A stretch of DNA of 64,000 nt from Adiantum capillus-veneris (taxonomy: Eukaryota > Streptophyta > Polypodiopsida > Polypodiales > Pteridaceae), in assembly GCA_014529385.2 (NCBI GenBank), contig CM043943.1, positions 99,940,355 to 100,004,354 of the forward strand. Direction: 5' to 3'. The position numbers and the translations under genes were made by a program. Positions 23,801-35,055 of this stretch are shown piece by piece; position 1 is the first letter of the stretch; each line of letters opens with the position of its first letter. The notes beneath the pieces were generated by a model. That model was not told the origin of the DNA. It did no database searches and saw nothing but the letters and a program-made list of their open reading frames with translations.

Positions 23801-24334
23801 ATAGGTTGGACAAGTGGTGGACCTTAACACCCAATCCTTTTTAATACAATGACATAGAGTGGACAAATGGTAAATCTTGAGACCAAACCTATCAAGATAC
23901 TAGGGATACTAGGTTGGACAAGTGGTGGACCTTGAATGTACATCCCCTATGTACAAAATATCATGGGTGTAGGGTGTTTCAATGGAGTCTAGCATATTGG
24001 AGACATGGTGGAGCTTACTTCTCTCCATGTTTCAAGTGGTGGACATTCAATTATTTTCCCATACCTAGTTTAGACAACCCATATACTTTGCAACTCTAAA
24101 GGTTGGACGAGTGGTGGAGCTTTGTTTATTTCGATGTTTTAATGGATCCTAGCTTGGACAAGTGGTGGACCTTGGGAAAAAGTCCCCCCTCTACAACATA
24201 GCTAAGTTTTTGCATGTTTTAATGGAAGAGAGATTTAACAAATGGTGGAGCTTGCTTATCTCCATGTGGATTTTAGAACTAGCTTGGACAAGTGGTGGAG
24301 CTTTGCTTTTCTACTCTTCATAATACAATGACCT
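20861..24334 (+). repeat. Complex satellite, ~440 bp higher-order units, plus orientation
   Basis: The phrase TTATAGGTTGGACAAGTGG recurs near 21053, 21488, 21928, 22366, 22861, 23351 and 23802, giving higher-order units of about 435-495 bp. Each unit contains about eight sub-monomers. In order these hold the core in GGACCTTAACA, a GGTGAATCTTGAGACC variant, GGACCTTGAATGTAAA, GGAGACATGGTGGAGCTT, GGAGAAATGGTGGAGCATCC, two perfect cores, and a degenerate AAGTGGTGAGAAA. The TAATATAATGACATAGAGTGG stretch in each unit is the site used by the three LTR insertions elsewhere in the array. The block is interrupted at 24335 by a gag-only element. Confidence 0.95.
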
Positions 24335-25338
24335 TGTGAAGGATTTGGGGGTGGCCTCTATAACACCTCCATACTCACAAGATATATGAGGAAAAGTAAA
24401 GTAGCTCTCACAAGAGGATAGGATCCAATCTCCACTCACAAACACACTCACCCTTGCATGCACAAAACCCCGCCTACACTCGACTAGCTTCCTTCTATAC
24501 TGTCATAGCCCTAGCTATGATCGGCTGCAGTCAAGGAAGCAAAAAACGCACTAAATTTTGGGAAAACAAAGAAAAATCTATTCACTTTTGTTCATAAACA
24601 CCATACCCTCACACCATCTCAGCAGCCCTTGCATATGCAAGAAGAGGCTTCATAGTCGCTCCCAACGATGTACACAAACCCATCAAAAACCATGCCAATC
24701 ATGAGTTATACAAAAACTTATGATGCTCAGACAAAAAACTCAGAAAAAACCATGTAAAACATGGGGAAACAACCTCCCATTCACAACAATAACAAGGGGC
24801 TTTCACTGCCAAACCTGAGTAGCAGGCACACGCGTACAAGAGAGCTCCACTTCACGCAGCTTCCATCACCAAAACGAGAGAAGAGGGGTGAAAGTGCAGA
24901 GGTCACCACCCATTTTCATGTCCTTCTTGATGAGAGACACTCTCTCCAATCAAGGCTCCAGGCCCTCACACACACACACACGGGCACCTCCACTACACAA
25001 CCCCCACGCACCACCGCAGACTGCAGCAAGAGAGGGTTTCTTCTTCACAGCTGAAAACTCCCACTCACTCATGACCCCAAGCTGATAAATGTTCATTTTT
25101 TCTTCATATTTTTAAATCACTTACTCACACTTTTAAGTCTCGACACTTCTATGTACAAAAACAACAAAACTATGTACCCCGCACAACTGGCACTCATGCA
25201 TAGAGACAGCTGGCACACACCACCTTTGTACACTTTGTACAAGCATGCTTTATTAACATCCAAGAGGTCCAAGAGAACCAAAAAACATCTTGCAAAGACT
25301 TTGGGGAGGTCGGCACCATTTCGCCAAAACACATCACA
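24335..25338 (-). repeat. 3' LTR (element sense) of the gag-only element, 1004 bp
   Basis: It starts TGTGAAGGATTTGGG and ends ACATCACA on the + strand, matching 27383-28385 with scattered differences. One visible difference is a 12-bp extra ACAAACACACTC near 24440. Short frames rich in Thr-His come from CA repeats and are not genes. Confidence 0.92.
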
Positions 25339-25355
25339 TATTGCCCCCCCAGCAA
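25339..25355 (-). other. Polypurine tract of the gag-only element
   Basis: On the minus strand GCTGGGGGGGCAATA lies directly upstream of the LTR start TGTGATG. The G-run fits a plus-strand primer. Confidence 0.65.
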
Positions 25356-25455
25356 GCATGGAACACTTTCATGTGTTTCATGTGCATACTTTCACATCAT
25401 TGTAAACATTCTCCTATTTTTCATGCCATAAAAGACCCAAAATATAAGATAAGAG

Positions 25456-27351
25456 CTAAAATAACATAGATTCTCTTACCATCCACCTCCATGTTGCATC
25501 CAATAAACATATGCATAACATAGTAGGAGCTTCTCCCACCGAAGCAAAATCCCATATGCTATTGACACGAGACATTTGTCTTTTCCCTCTATCATACACA
25601 TAATTTTGCATTGAATCCAAGCCAACAATTTCATGCTTCAACTCATACAAATCACTGATTTCAAATATATCCATCAAAGCTTCTACATTCTCAACCATAA
25701 TTTGTCTAATCAAGACATTCAAAGTGTCCTTGCATGCCAAACCACAAAAGAGTACTTTCTCTTGCCCATCACAGTTAAGACCATTAGGCATGACATCATC
25801 CAGGTTGGAAAACATATCAAAGACACTAGCACAAAGCATATGACCATCCATATCATCAAGATTTCCAAAGCAAAGACCCTCTTTCATTAGCCTCAAAACT
25901 TCCTCTAATATTCTCTCGTGGTTGACATTAGAGCTTCCAACAATAAGTAGCTCACCAAGCAAGTCACTAACAGATATACCATCATCAAGGACCACATCAT
26001 CATGCAAAAATTTAGGCTGAAAATCAACATTCAAAGTATCCAAGTCATTACGTTTAAGCTCGACATGGGACTCCATAGAACCTTGTGCAACACAACCGTC
26101 CACACGATCGACAACCATATGCATATCATCAAACATGCCACAAGTGGAAACAAAGTCTTGGATATCAGTCACCTCATCCTCACCAATGGGTTCTTTGGTG
26201 AAACTAAATGAATCCATATTGACCTCATTAACATCCAAGTGATAATCCAAATCACCAAAAGCATTTACATCATCATTGGCAGCCATAGGTAACTCATCAA
26301 GCAACCCAGGAGTAGAGGCATAGTCTTCATCATCAACCACAAGAGTAGCATGAGATTCTTGTAGACCATGAAATTCAACCACATCAGCATCCTCATACTC
26401 AAGAGGAGAGTCTATACAACCCTCATCACATACATCATACATTATAGATGCTCCCACAACTTCGCATACCAAAGCATTTTCATCAAATAAGCCATATGTA
26501 GACACATAATCTCCATCCACATCAACATCACTCTTAACCATGGGATTCAAACTATTTTTCAAAGCAAAAAAATCAGCATCTCCAACATCAAGAGAAGAAT
26601 CCATAGCATTGTTTATGTCTACATCATAAGCATTCACCACATGTATGTCATTTTCTTCCACGTGATCACATGCTACTACATTTGCATGCTTTGTTTCCTC
26701 CTCATCAATAGAAAGTGGCTTCTCAAGTTCATGACCATTTTCAACAACCTTATACAGTAAATCAATCAAGTGCAGATCCTCTATCTTCGGTGGCGCATCC
26801 AAACCTACCATAAGCCTTATCTTCCTCTCTTTGTTGTAGGCAACCTGTAGTGCTTCTTTCATGCTTTTTGGATTCTTCAATTCCACATGTGAACGCAAGG
26901 TAGGTTTCAACTTGCTTATCAACATTTTCAACCTCTCAAATTGCATGTGTGTACCATGTAACCCTTTCACTGACATCACATTAGCATACTTCACACACTT
27001 TTCCCATTACATCCATACATCATTGAACCTCTTCCAAAAGCAAGAAACAAACTCATCTTCGCGCATAGATAAGCTCTTCACCCTTGACCAAGCTTCATTT
27101 GGAGTTGGCATCACTACATATCTTTGAAGAAATAATGCTTCCAAGAGTGACCAACAACTCTTATTTGCATCATTCAAGTTCTTATACCACACATAAGCAT
27201 CACCCTCAAGCAAGAGAGGAAACATATGCAACCATTCTTCTTCACAATCATTTCCTGTCAGTAAACATTGCAATTGTACCTGTCTCAAGAACCTTCTCGG
27301 CTCCTTATCATCTTCACCTGTAAAACTTGGAGAACTCAACCGGAGAGCCAA
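25456..27351 (-). pseudogene. Gag polyprotein of the gag-only element (one nonsense codon, no ATG)
   Basis: One minus-strand frame of about 630 codons is interrupted only by TAA at 27007, after FWKRFNDVWM. The first ~180 residues are a gypsy-type capsid: PSFTGEDDKEPRRFLRQVQ, then MFPLLLEGDAYVWYKNL, then CWSLLEALFLQRYV and WSRVKSLSMREDEFV. The remaining ~440 residues are acidic and carry a degenerate repeated motif (DYVSTYGLFDE, DYASTPGLLDE, DFVSTCGMFDD). There is no zinc knuckle and no pol domain before the final stop. The frame opens after TGA with TTG and has no early ATG, so the start may be lost or supplied by splicing. Confidence 0.8.
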
Positions 27352-27370
27352 AATAGATCCTCAGAAAGGG

Positions 27371-27377
27371 GGAACCA
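27371..27377 (-). other. Putative primer-binding site of the gag-only element
   Basis: Minus-strand TGGTTCC begins five bases inside the 5' LTR end (element sense). TGG is expected for pairing with a tRNA CCA end. The tRNA species is not identified. Confidence 0.4.
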
Positions 27378-27382
27378 AAACA

Positions 27383-28385
27383 TGTGAAGGATTTGGGGGT
27401 GGCCTCTATAACACTTCCATACTCACAAGATATATGAGGAAAAGTAAAGTAGCTCTCACAAGAGGATAGAATCCAATCTCCACTCACCCTTGCATGCACA
27501 AAACCCCGCCTACACTCAACTAGCTTCCTTCTATACTGTCATAGCCCTAGCTATGATCAATTGTAGTCAAGGAAGCAAAAAAGGCACTAAATTTTGGGAA
27601 AAAAAACCAATTAAAACAAAGAAAAATCTCTACACTTTTTTTCATAAACACCATACCCTCACACCATCTCAGCAGCCCTTGCATATGCAAGAAGGGGCTT
27701 CATAGTCGCTCCCAACCATGCACACAAACCCATCAAAAACCATGCCAATCATGAGTTATACAAAAACTCATGATGCTCAGCCAAAAAATTCAGAAAAAAC
27801 CATGGAAAACATGGGGAAACAACCTCCCATTCACAACAATAACAAGGGGCTTTCACTACCAAACCTGAGTAGCAGGCACATGCGTACAAGAGAGCTCCAC
27901 TTCACGCAGCTTCCATCACCAAAACGAGAGAAGAGGGGTGAAAGTGCAGAGGTCACCACCCATGTTCATGGACTTCTTGATGAGAGACACACTCTCCAAT
28001 CAAGGCTCCAGGCCCTCGCACACACACACGGGCACCTCCACTACACAAACCCCACGCACCACCGCAGATGCAGCAAGAGAGGCTTTCTTCTTCACAGCTG
28101 AAAACTCCCACTCACTCACGACCCCAAGCTGATAAAATTTCAGTTTTTCTTCATATTTTTAAAGCACTTACTCACACTTTTAAGTCTCGACACTTCTATA
28201 TACAAAAACAACAAAACTATGTACCCCGCACAACTGGCATGCATGCATAGAGACAGCTGGCACACACCACCTTTGTACACTTTGTACAAGCATGCTTTAT
28301 TAACATCCAAGAGATCTAAGAGAGCCAAAAAAAATCTCGCAAAGGCTTTGGGGTGGTTCGCACCATTTCGCCAAAACACGTCACA
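27383..28385 (-). repeat. 5' LTR (element sense) of the gag-only element, 1003 bp
   Basis: It starts TGTGAAGGATTTGGG and ends CACGTCACA on the + strand. It is the same sequence as 24335-25338 with small differences. Confidence 0.92.
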
Positions 28386-28626
28386 ACGTATAGGTTGGTT
28401 ACATGGTGAATCTTAAGGCCAAACCTCCCATCTTACAAGAGATGATAGGTTGGACAAGTGGTCAACCTTCTATCATTTCTCCATGCCTATAATTAGACAA
28501 TTAGTAGAACTAGCATCTTTCTATGTTGTCTAGAGCTGAGCTTGGACAAGTAGTGGACCTTGCTACTCTCTTCCCTTGGTTTATTACTTTGAAGACTCAT
28601 TATATATACTTTCTTAGATCTATATA
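28386..28626 (+). repeat. Satellite variant, continuation of the array split by the gag-only element
   Basis: It matches 18780-19020 almost throughout (GGTTACATGGTG, AAGGCCAAACCTCCCAT, GATGATAGGTTGGACAAGTGG, CTCTTCCCTTGGTTTA). It is the last plus-oriented satellite before orientation changes. Confidence 0.85.
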
Positions 28627-29570
28627 CTTACTCATTAGTTAGGTTACAAGTAGGTATGTAATTTGTTAGCCTCAAGGGACTTTGAATATTGAATAGTAAG
28701 AAAGTCAAGTGCTGGTTTGAAGATCTTTTGCTTATCTAAACTAGACTCTAACTCAATAATATGTTTCTTAAGTTCCACAAATTGTCCTATCTAGGCTCCA
28801 AAAGAGTCTTAACTGGTTTGTGCTAGATTCTAACTTCCTTGATGGGGTAGAATCCTATAAAAATGAGGCACTATAAGTTTTACCTTAGCTCAAATGGATT
28901 TTCACTTAAACTAGACTGCAATTTGGCACTCTAGTATCTTTGTCTCGATGGAGTTTAACACTAGATACATAGTAGTGGTATTTAAGCTTCATGTCTCTTC
29001 ACTTGATCGAGATATGAGACCATACTTTCAAGGTCACCACTTGTCTTACCTAAAGACCAATGTGAGACATGGGAGCAAGAAAGCCACGTGATATTGTTTT
29101 AAGGACTATTACATAGACAATCAATAACTTAAGTAAAGCAAAAAAGACTTGGATCTTTCACAATTAATAACTTAAGTAAAGCCAAAAAGACTTGGATCTT
29201 TGACAGTTTTTTTCAAACTACAAAACCACAATCTAATGCTAACAAAACTATAAATCACAATTGAAAGTTTTGAGCAAGAAAAAGATCAGCAATCTTAATA
29301 ATAAGGATACTTTCATTTCATTTGATGATTACAAATTAAAAGAAAATGTCTCAAGAAATTGATAAACAAAAAATGTAGGTGATTGCTTCATTATTTTGAG
29401 GAAAAATATCAAAATCTCTATTGATTGAGCTCCATCTAGTAATATCCTTTATAAGATCCTACCGGAATTAAAAAAAACATTTGTTACATACCATGCACAT
29501 GAGTGTTCAAGCATGTGTATCAAGAATATATGACATGTCACTAGTACCTTAGGGTTGGTTTCTATCTAGC
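28627..29570. other. Non-satellite spacer; small 45 bp duplication
   Basis: I see no gene. AATAACTTAAGTAAAGC, then AAAAAGACTTGGATCTTT, is present twice in tandem at about 29121-29212. Confidence 0.55.
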
Positions 29571-29571
29571 C

Positions 29572-30234
29572 TTAGAAGATTGTTCTTTGTGGTGGAAAAA
29601 TGCAATTGTTTGCTGGTGAAATACATCCCTTGTAAGGAGAGTCATCAATAAGCATTGTTCTTTGTGGATCACATTCAAACCCCATGGAGATTTTGGCGAG
29701 AGGCTTGAACATTTCCTCAATGTTTGGATTGTTGGTTCTAAACAATTTCTGAGTTTCAGCGGTGTAGCAAACATTTTGAGACCAAATTGCAATGAAAGGC
29801 AATGTATCCTTAGCTATTTTGTTTAGTGCTCCAAGGATTTGATACACATTATTCCTAGTAGTTGTCGACCAAATTGCAACATTAAACCTCTATAAAATAG
29901 TCTTCAAGAATTGGATGCAACCTAGCCTGAGTATAATATATCTTTTTGAATCCATTTTCACTGAGTTGTGGTGTGAGGATGGTTGAGGGGAACGTTTCAA
30001 CAATAGACCATTTAAATCCAATATAACTGTAAGCATGGATTCCTCAACATCTACACTACATGAAGTAGTAGCAATTGACAATAGCTCGTGAGTGGACTTT
30101 TCAGTCTCTTTTGATGTATGTTGCATTTTTGAAGCATCGATTTCTTGGTTCTCATTATTGCAAGCTTTCTCAAGTTGCACAACACTAGACTCTAGTATAA
30201 AAATATCATCCATCTTGGACACTTCAGAAACCAT
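29572..30234 (-). pseudogene. FCP1/NLI-interacting-factor-type HAD phosphatase, copy 2, one nonsense codon
   Basis: A single minus-strand frame from ATG at 30234 runs 220 codons with one in-frame TAG at 29890-29892. Motif I is LTVILDLNGLLLK (the DLNG form is common in the plant family). Motif II is NVAIWSTTTRNNV. Motif III is RTMLIDDSPYKG followed by NNCIFPP. The order and spacing match an FCP1-homology domain, and the ~110 N-terminal residues are Glu/Ser-rich and unconserved. It ends abruptly after the FPP motif. A functional version would be a nuclear Ser/Thr phosphatase. This copy is probably a pseudogene, though a single changed base is all that breaks the visible part. Confidence 0.75.
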
Positions 30235-30926
30235 AGAATCTATGGATTCTATAGTTGTTGACTGACCATAGGAGCATTATCTATCCTAGTTTGTGAATCT
30301 AAGAAAACACACACACAAATGGTATCTCAAAACCACTAGAATTTAATTCACCATATTTACATGTAGAACTCCTAGTAAGAAATTTATTTAAGGTAAAATT
30401 GTTGTTAGAATCCTTGCAACCATTTTCAGCATTCGTACACAAAAAACCACTTGTCTAAAATACAATCTACTAACTCGACATTTTCCATCCTACACTTTAT
30501 TAAAGATGAGTACTTAAAGTGAAAAATAAAAGCCACAACTTGCTGAGGAAACATGGATACAAGGTCCACCAAATGTCCAACCTAGACTACAAGCAAACAA
30601 TTAGAGATTTGGCTTAGATTTGGATTCAAAGGCCACCACTTATTCAAGTAAGATAACTCCACTTGTTTAAGACAATAATGTTTGAATCCCCACCGCTTGT
30701 CCAACCTATACATTGAGTAAATTTTGGTAAGGTTTATCACAAATCTAGAGTAGAATCAAGATTCTATGGCCAAGGTAATAAAATAAGTTAGACAACACAC
30801 AAAGAATAAGAGCACTCTAGATTCTTGTTGAGCATAAACTAAACAATAATCAAATGTTACATTCACTTGAGATTTCATCCATGAAAGATGAAAATGATGT
30901 ATGTACTTGTACAATACTTTACAATG
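30235..30926 (-). repeat. Spacer with sparse satellite cores, now minus orientation
   Basis: From about 30548 the cores appear as AAGGTCCACCA, GGCCACCACTTATTC and CACCGCTTGTCCAACCTA. They are spaced irregularly and strongly diverged. No gene is seen here. Confidence 0.55.
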
Positions 30927-31477
30927 TTAAGTAAAGTCATAGTTAGCAAACAACTCTTCTCTTGCTTCAACTTGACAATAGTCTCAATACATACATGGCC
31001 ATATTCTTCTAACTTGATGTGTGAATATGTGCATTTATGCCAAGGTGCAAAATTTGGATCAAATGTATAGAGTACGTTGGGAAAGACATTTGTACTGTGA
31101 GAACTATTATATAGCTCGATGTTTCCTTCTTCTACACAACCAATAATGTATGATTGATCTTCCTCTTCTTCTATGTTTGGATCCTCTAGAAGAGAATATT
31201 TAGAAGCTCTTAGAAATATTTTGCATATCTTTTTCCAGTCTTGAAATCTATACTTATGCCCTCCATAGTTTAGAATAGTCACACCACTTTCCAGGGTAGT
31301 ATGCACAAATAGCCCATAACCAGCTCCTTGAACACATGAAAGTCGCACTTCAAAATCCACACCGTTAATATGGAAAATAACATCTTTGGGAATAGGAAAA
31401 GTTGGTGTCCCAAAAGGATCTTCATGCAAATCATAGTGTGAAATACATCTAGTTTTTATATCACAACTCCTTTGTGT
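30927..31477 (-). pseudogene. SET-domain-like terminal exon, frameshifted
   Basis: The minus-strand frame opens exactly at a good splice acceptor (TTCTTCTTTTGCTAG before 31477; that TAG is the upstream stop). It shows RLSCVQGAGYGLFVHTTLES then GVTILNYGGHKY, the N-terminal SET pattern. GNIELYNSSHSTNVFPNV stands where the NHSxxPN motif is expected. Near 30960 the frame must shift to read EAREELFANYDFT and stop (TAA 30927-30929), which is the SET C-terminal EEL...Y motif. No ATG begins it, so it looks like the last exon of a split gene. SET proteins are lysine methyltransferases. The altered NHS motif and the frameshift argue against activity. Confidence 0.65.
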
Positions 31478-32830
31478 CTAGCAAAAGAAGAAAATATTAT
31501 GCATAAAATAATGACAAGATCAAAGAAAGATATCATTATTTTATAGTCCAATAGGTCCATCGTATGGAAGAATTAGAGTGCCTCTTACATGGTGCCTCCA
31601 AGGTTTCCAAAAAATAAAATCATTGAAAAAAAAGGCGACTGTGTCTCCAATCTACTGCCCATTTGACGCATAGAGAGAACCAAGGTCCACCACTTGTCCA
31701 AGCTAGACATGGAGCATTGACACAAGGTACAACACTTATCCAGAACCCTATAGTATATGTGGTAACATGGGATACATTGATGCAACAAAAGTAGTCTAGC
31801 CTCCTCATGCATCTCTTTTTTCTTGTAGCCCAAAGGGATTAGTTTCGAGGTCTATGAAAATTACATCTTTGGGAATAGGAAAAGTTGGTGTCCCGAAAGG
31901 ATCTTCATGCAAATCATAGTGTGAAATACATCTAGTTTTTATATCACAACTCCTTTGTGTCTAGCAAAAGAAGAAAATATTATGCATAAAATAATGACAA
32001 GATCAAAGAAAGATATCATTATTTTATAGTCCAATAGGTCCATCGTATGGAAGAATTAGAGTGCCTCTTACATGGTGCCTCCAAGGTTTCCAAAAAATAA
32101 AATCATTGAAAAAAAAGGCGACTGTGTCTCCAATCTACTGCCCATTTGACGCATAGAGAGAACCAAGGTCCACCACTTGTCCAAGCTAGACATGGAGCAT
32201 TGACACAAGGTACAACACTTATCCAGAACCCTATAGTATATGTGGTAACATGGGATACATTGATGCAACAAAAGTAGTCTAGCCTCCTCATGCATCTCTT
32301 TTTTCTTGTAGCCCAAAGGGATTAGTTTCGAGGTCTATGAAAATTACATCTTTGGGAATAGGAAAAGTTGGTGTCCCGAAAGGATCTTCATGCAAATCAT
32401 AGTGTGAAATACATCTAGTTTTTATGTCACTTAACTCCTTTGTGTCTGGCAAAAGAAGAAAATATTATGCATAAAATAATGACAAGATCAAAGAAAGATA
32501 TCATTATTTTATAGTCCAATAGGTCCATTGTATGGAAGACTTAGAGTGCCTCTTACATGGTGCCTCCAAGGTTTCCAAAAAATAAAATCATTGTAAAAAT
32601 AAGGCCACCGTGTCTCCAATCTATTTCCCATTTGACGCATAGAGAGAACCAAGTTCCACCACTTGTCCAAGCTACACATGGAGCATTGACACAAGGTACA
32701 ACACTTATCCAAGAACCCTATAGTATATGTGGTAACATGGGATACGTTGATGCAACAAAAGAATTCTAGCCTCCTCATGCATCTCTTTTTTCTTGTAGCC
32801 CAGAGGGATTAGTTTCAAGGTCTATCACTA
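31377..32830. repeat. Tandem triplication of a 483 bp unit containing the SET exon start
   Basis: CATCTTTGGGAATAGGAAAA starts the repeated segment at about 31381, 31864 and 32347. Copies one and two are almost identical over 483 bp. Copy three has scattered substitutions and small indels. Each unit holds the splice acceptor, the first ~30 codons of the SET-like exon and satellite cores. Identical small minus-strand frames in each copy are by-products. Confidence 0.95.
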
Positions 32831-34480
32831 GTCAAAAACTACATATAGAAAATTGATACAAGGTTCCACCACATGTGAAACCTATCATCTCTAGTAGCAT
32901 GGATGGTTTGATATCAAGGTTCACCACTTGTCCAAACTTGGCTTGTTGTTGATATCTGGAGGTAATCAAGGGTCCTCCACTTGTCCAAGTTAGGAATATA
33001 AAACAATTTCAAGGTCCACCATGTGTACAACATATGATTGATTATAGCATACATGGTCTTATTTCATGGGCCACCATCTTCTCTCCAACATGTGTCCAAC
33101 CTCGGCTCCATTGAAGCATGGAGAGAAGCAAGGTCCACCACTTATCAAAGCTATTATTTTCTCCCAGTGCTTTCAAAACCCATGATACGTTGTACATGGG
33201 GGGAAGGGGGGGGGTTTCTTGTTTCAAGGTCCACAACTTGGCTAAGATGGGATCCATTGAAACATGAAGAGAAGAAAGATCTACCATTTGTCCAAGCTAG
33301 GTGCCATTGAAACATGAAAACCCCATAATATGTTGTATACGGGGGGTGTTTTTCAAGGTCCACCACTTGTCTAAGCTATAATCCATTGGAACATGGAGAG
33401 AAGAAAATATCCACCACTTTTCTAAGCTAGGATCCATTGAAACATGGAGAGAAGCAAGCTCCATTGTTTGTCTAAGCCAGGATCCATTGGAACATGGAGA
33501 GAACAAGCTCCACCACTTGCCTAATATTGCATAGAGATTTTGGTTTGAAGGTCCACCATTTGTCCAACCTTGCCTTCATGTATGGAGATAATCAAGGGTG
33601 CAATGCTTCTCTAAGCTAGGGACATAAAAGAGTTGCAAGGTCCACTACATATACGATCTATGATGGGTTGTAGCATGGGAGGTTTCATTTTTTTAAGGTT
33701 GACCACTTCTCTAGCTCTGCTTGTCCAACCTCAGATCCATTGAAGCATGGAGAAGAAAGGTCTACCAACTCTCCAAAATAGGCAATAAAATCTCTATAAA
33801 ACCCATGAATTGTTAATATATGCTATGCGGTGGATTTTTGTTTGAAGGTTTACTCCTTATACAAGCTAGTATCCATTGAAGCATGGAAATAAGTAAGATA
33901 TATCTCTAGTCAAAGATAGGATCCATTGAAAAATAGAGAGAATCAAGGTCCACCACTTGTCCAAGCTATGCATGGGTAATTTATATACGGACCACTACGT
34001 TTTCACCTATACTATGCTCTATCATGGATGGTTTCATATCCCACCAATTTTCCAACCTATTTAATATGTTGTATTATGGGGGTTTGGTTTCAAGGTACTT
34101 CACTTGTCTAAGGTGGGTTCCATTGAAGCATGGAGAGAAACAATGTCTACCACTTGTCCAAAATATGCTCCTTTGAAACATAAAAGCAAGGTCCACCACT
34201 TGTTCAAGCTAATGTTTCTCTCCATTGAAGCATGGAGAGAAACAAGGTCTACCACCTGTCCAAAATATGCTCCATTGAAACATAAAAGCAAGATTCACCA
34301 CTTGTCCAAGCTAATGTAACAAATGGGTGTTGGTTACAAGGTGTACCACACTTGTCTTAACTAGCCTCCATGCAAGGTCCACCACATGTACAAGTTATAT
34401 GAGCTTGGTTTGAAGGTATACCACACCTCTTGAAATTAGGATCCATGTAAGGTCCACCTTTTGTCAAGGTTTGCCTTTAG
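32831..34480 (-). repeat. Diverged complex satellite, minus orientation
   Basis: Cores read AAGGTCCACCACTTGTCC with spacers CCATTGAAACATGGAGAGAAG. Monomers are irregular, and a ~109 bp unit is duplicated at about 34110-34315. No host gene is seen. Confidence 0.88.
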
Positions 34481-35055
34481 TGAGTACTAAAACTAAGTAA
34501 ATTGCAGTACTTAAATACCTTTCCAAGGTCATCAAGATTTTGGTCTCTAAGGACACCACCACATGTCTAATCTATTCTCTAATTGATTACATATGCTAGT
34601 TCTCAAAGTCCAAACATAAGCTCCCTTCTAGCAAGGATAGTTTAAATTTAGGCTCCAACACCTGTCTAAGCTAGGTTCAATATATGAAGCATCACCATTT
34701 AACCATGCTAGGATCTAATGTAGTCTATCAAGGGGGTATTGATAAAAATTCCAAAACTTATTGAGTTCAAGCTCTTAAGTAATCAAGTCTTTGTGAGCAT
34801 TAGATGTTATAGTTTTAGTCTAAAGATCCACCGTTCAAAAACTCAAGTAATTTACTATGTACATTCAAACCTTGAATGCTTGAGATAAAAAATACAAACT
34901 CAATCAATACTCTATAAAGCAAAATCTAACATTAAGAGTATCAAATCAGCAAACAAGAAACACTAACATGCACAAGAAGCTCAAAACATACGTGTCTCCA
35001 TTTCCAAAAAGTCCTCCATTGACAGAGGATGTTGTGGTTGTTCTTATTCTTCTCT
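34481..35055. other. Spacer, weak satellite remnants only
   Basis: AT-rich sequence with occasional CCACCACATGTC-like fragments. I cannot support any gene. Confidence 0.45.

Larger units (their letters stand above)
24335..28385 (-). mobile_element. Non-autonomous gag-only LTR retrotransposon (TR-GAG-like), 4.05 kb
   Basis: Two near-identical ~1 kb LTRs (TGTGAAGG...TCACA) enclose 2.04 kb with one gag-type frame on the minus strand and no protease, RT or integrase. The uninterrupted target is preserved at 18,770 (AATACAATGACGTATAGG). The flanks here read ATGACCT before and ACGTATAGG after the element, giving a 4-bp duplication ACGT with one changed base on the left. Elements with LTRs and gag only are known in plants as TR-GAG and must borrow pol proteins from a partner. 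Confidence 0.88.

Noticed and set aside
20861-24334. Satellite array considered as a CRISPR-like repeat-spacer array
   Set aside because: The spacers are themselves repeats with a higher-order period, and the sequence is clearly plant nuclear DNA.
24761-25405. Plus-strand frames rich in Thr and His in the LTRs (also at 27718-28416)
   Set aside because: They lie in the two LTRs of the gag-only element, antisense to its gag, and come from CA repeats.
31585-32316. Identical 82-codon minus frames as a duplicated gene family
   Set aside because: They are satellite and spacer sequence inside the 483 bp tandem triplication. No domain and no independent evidence of coding.
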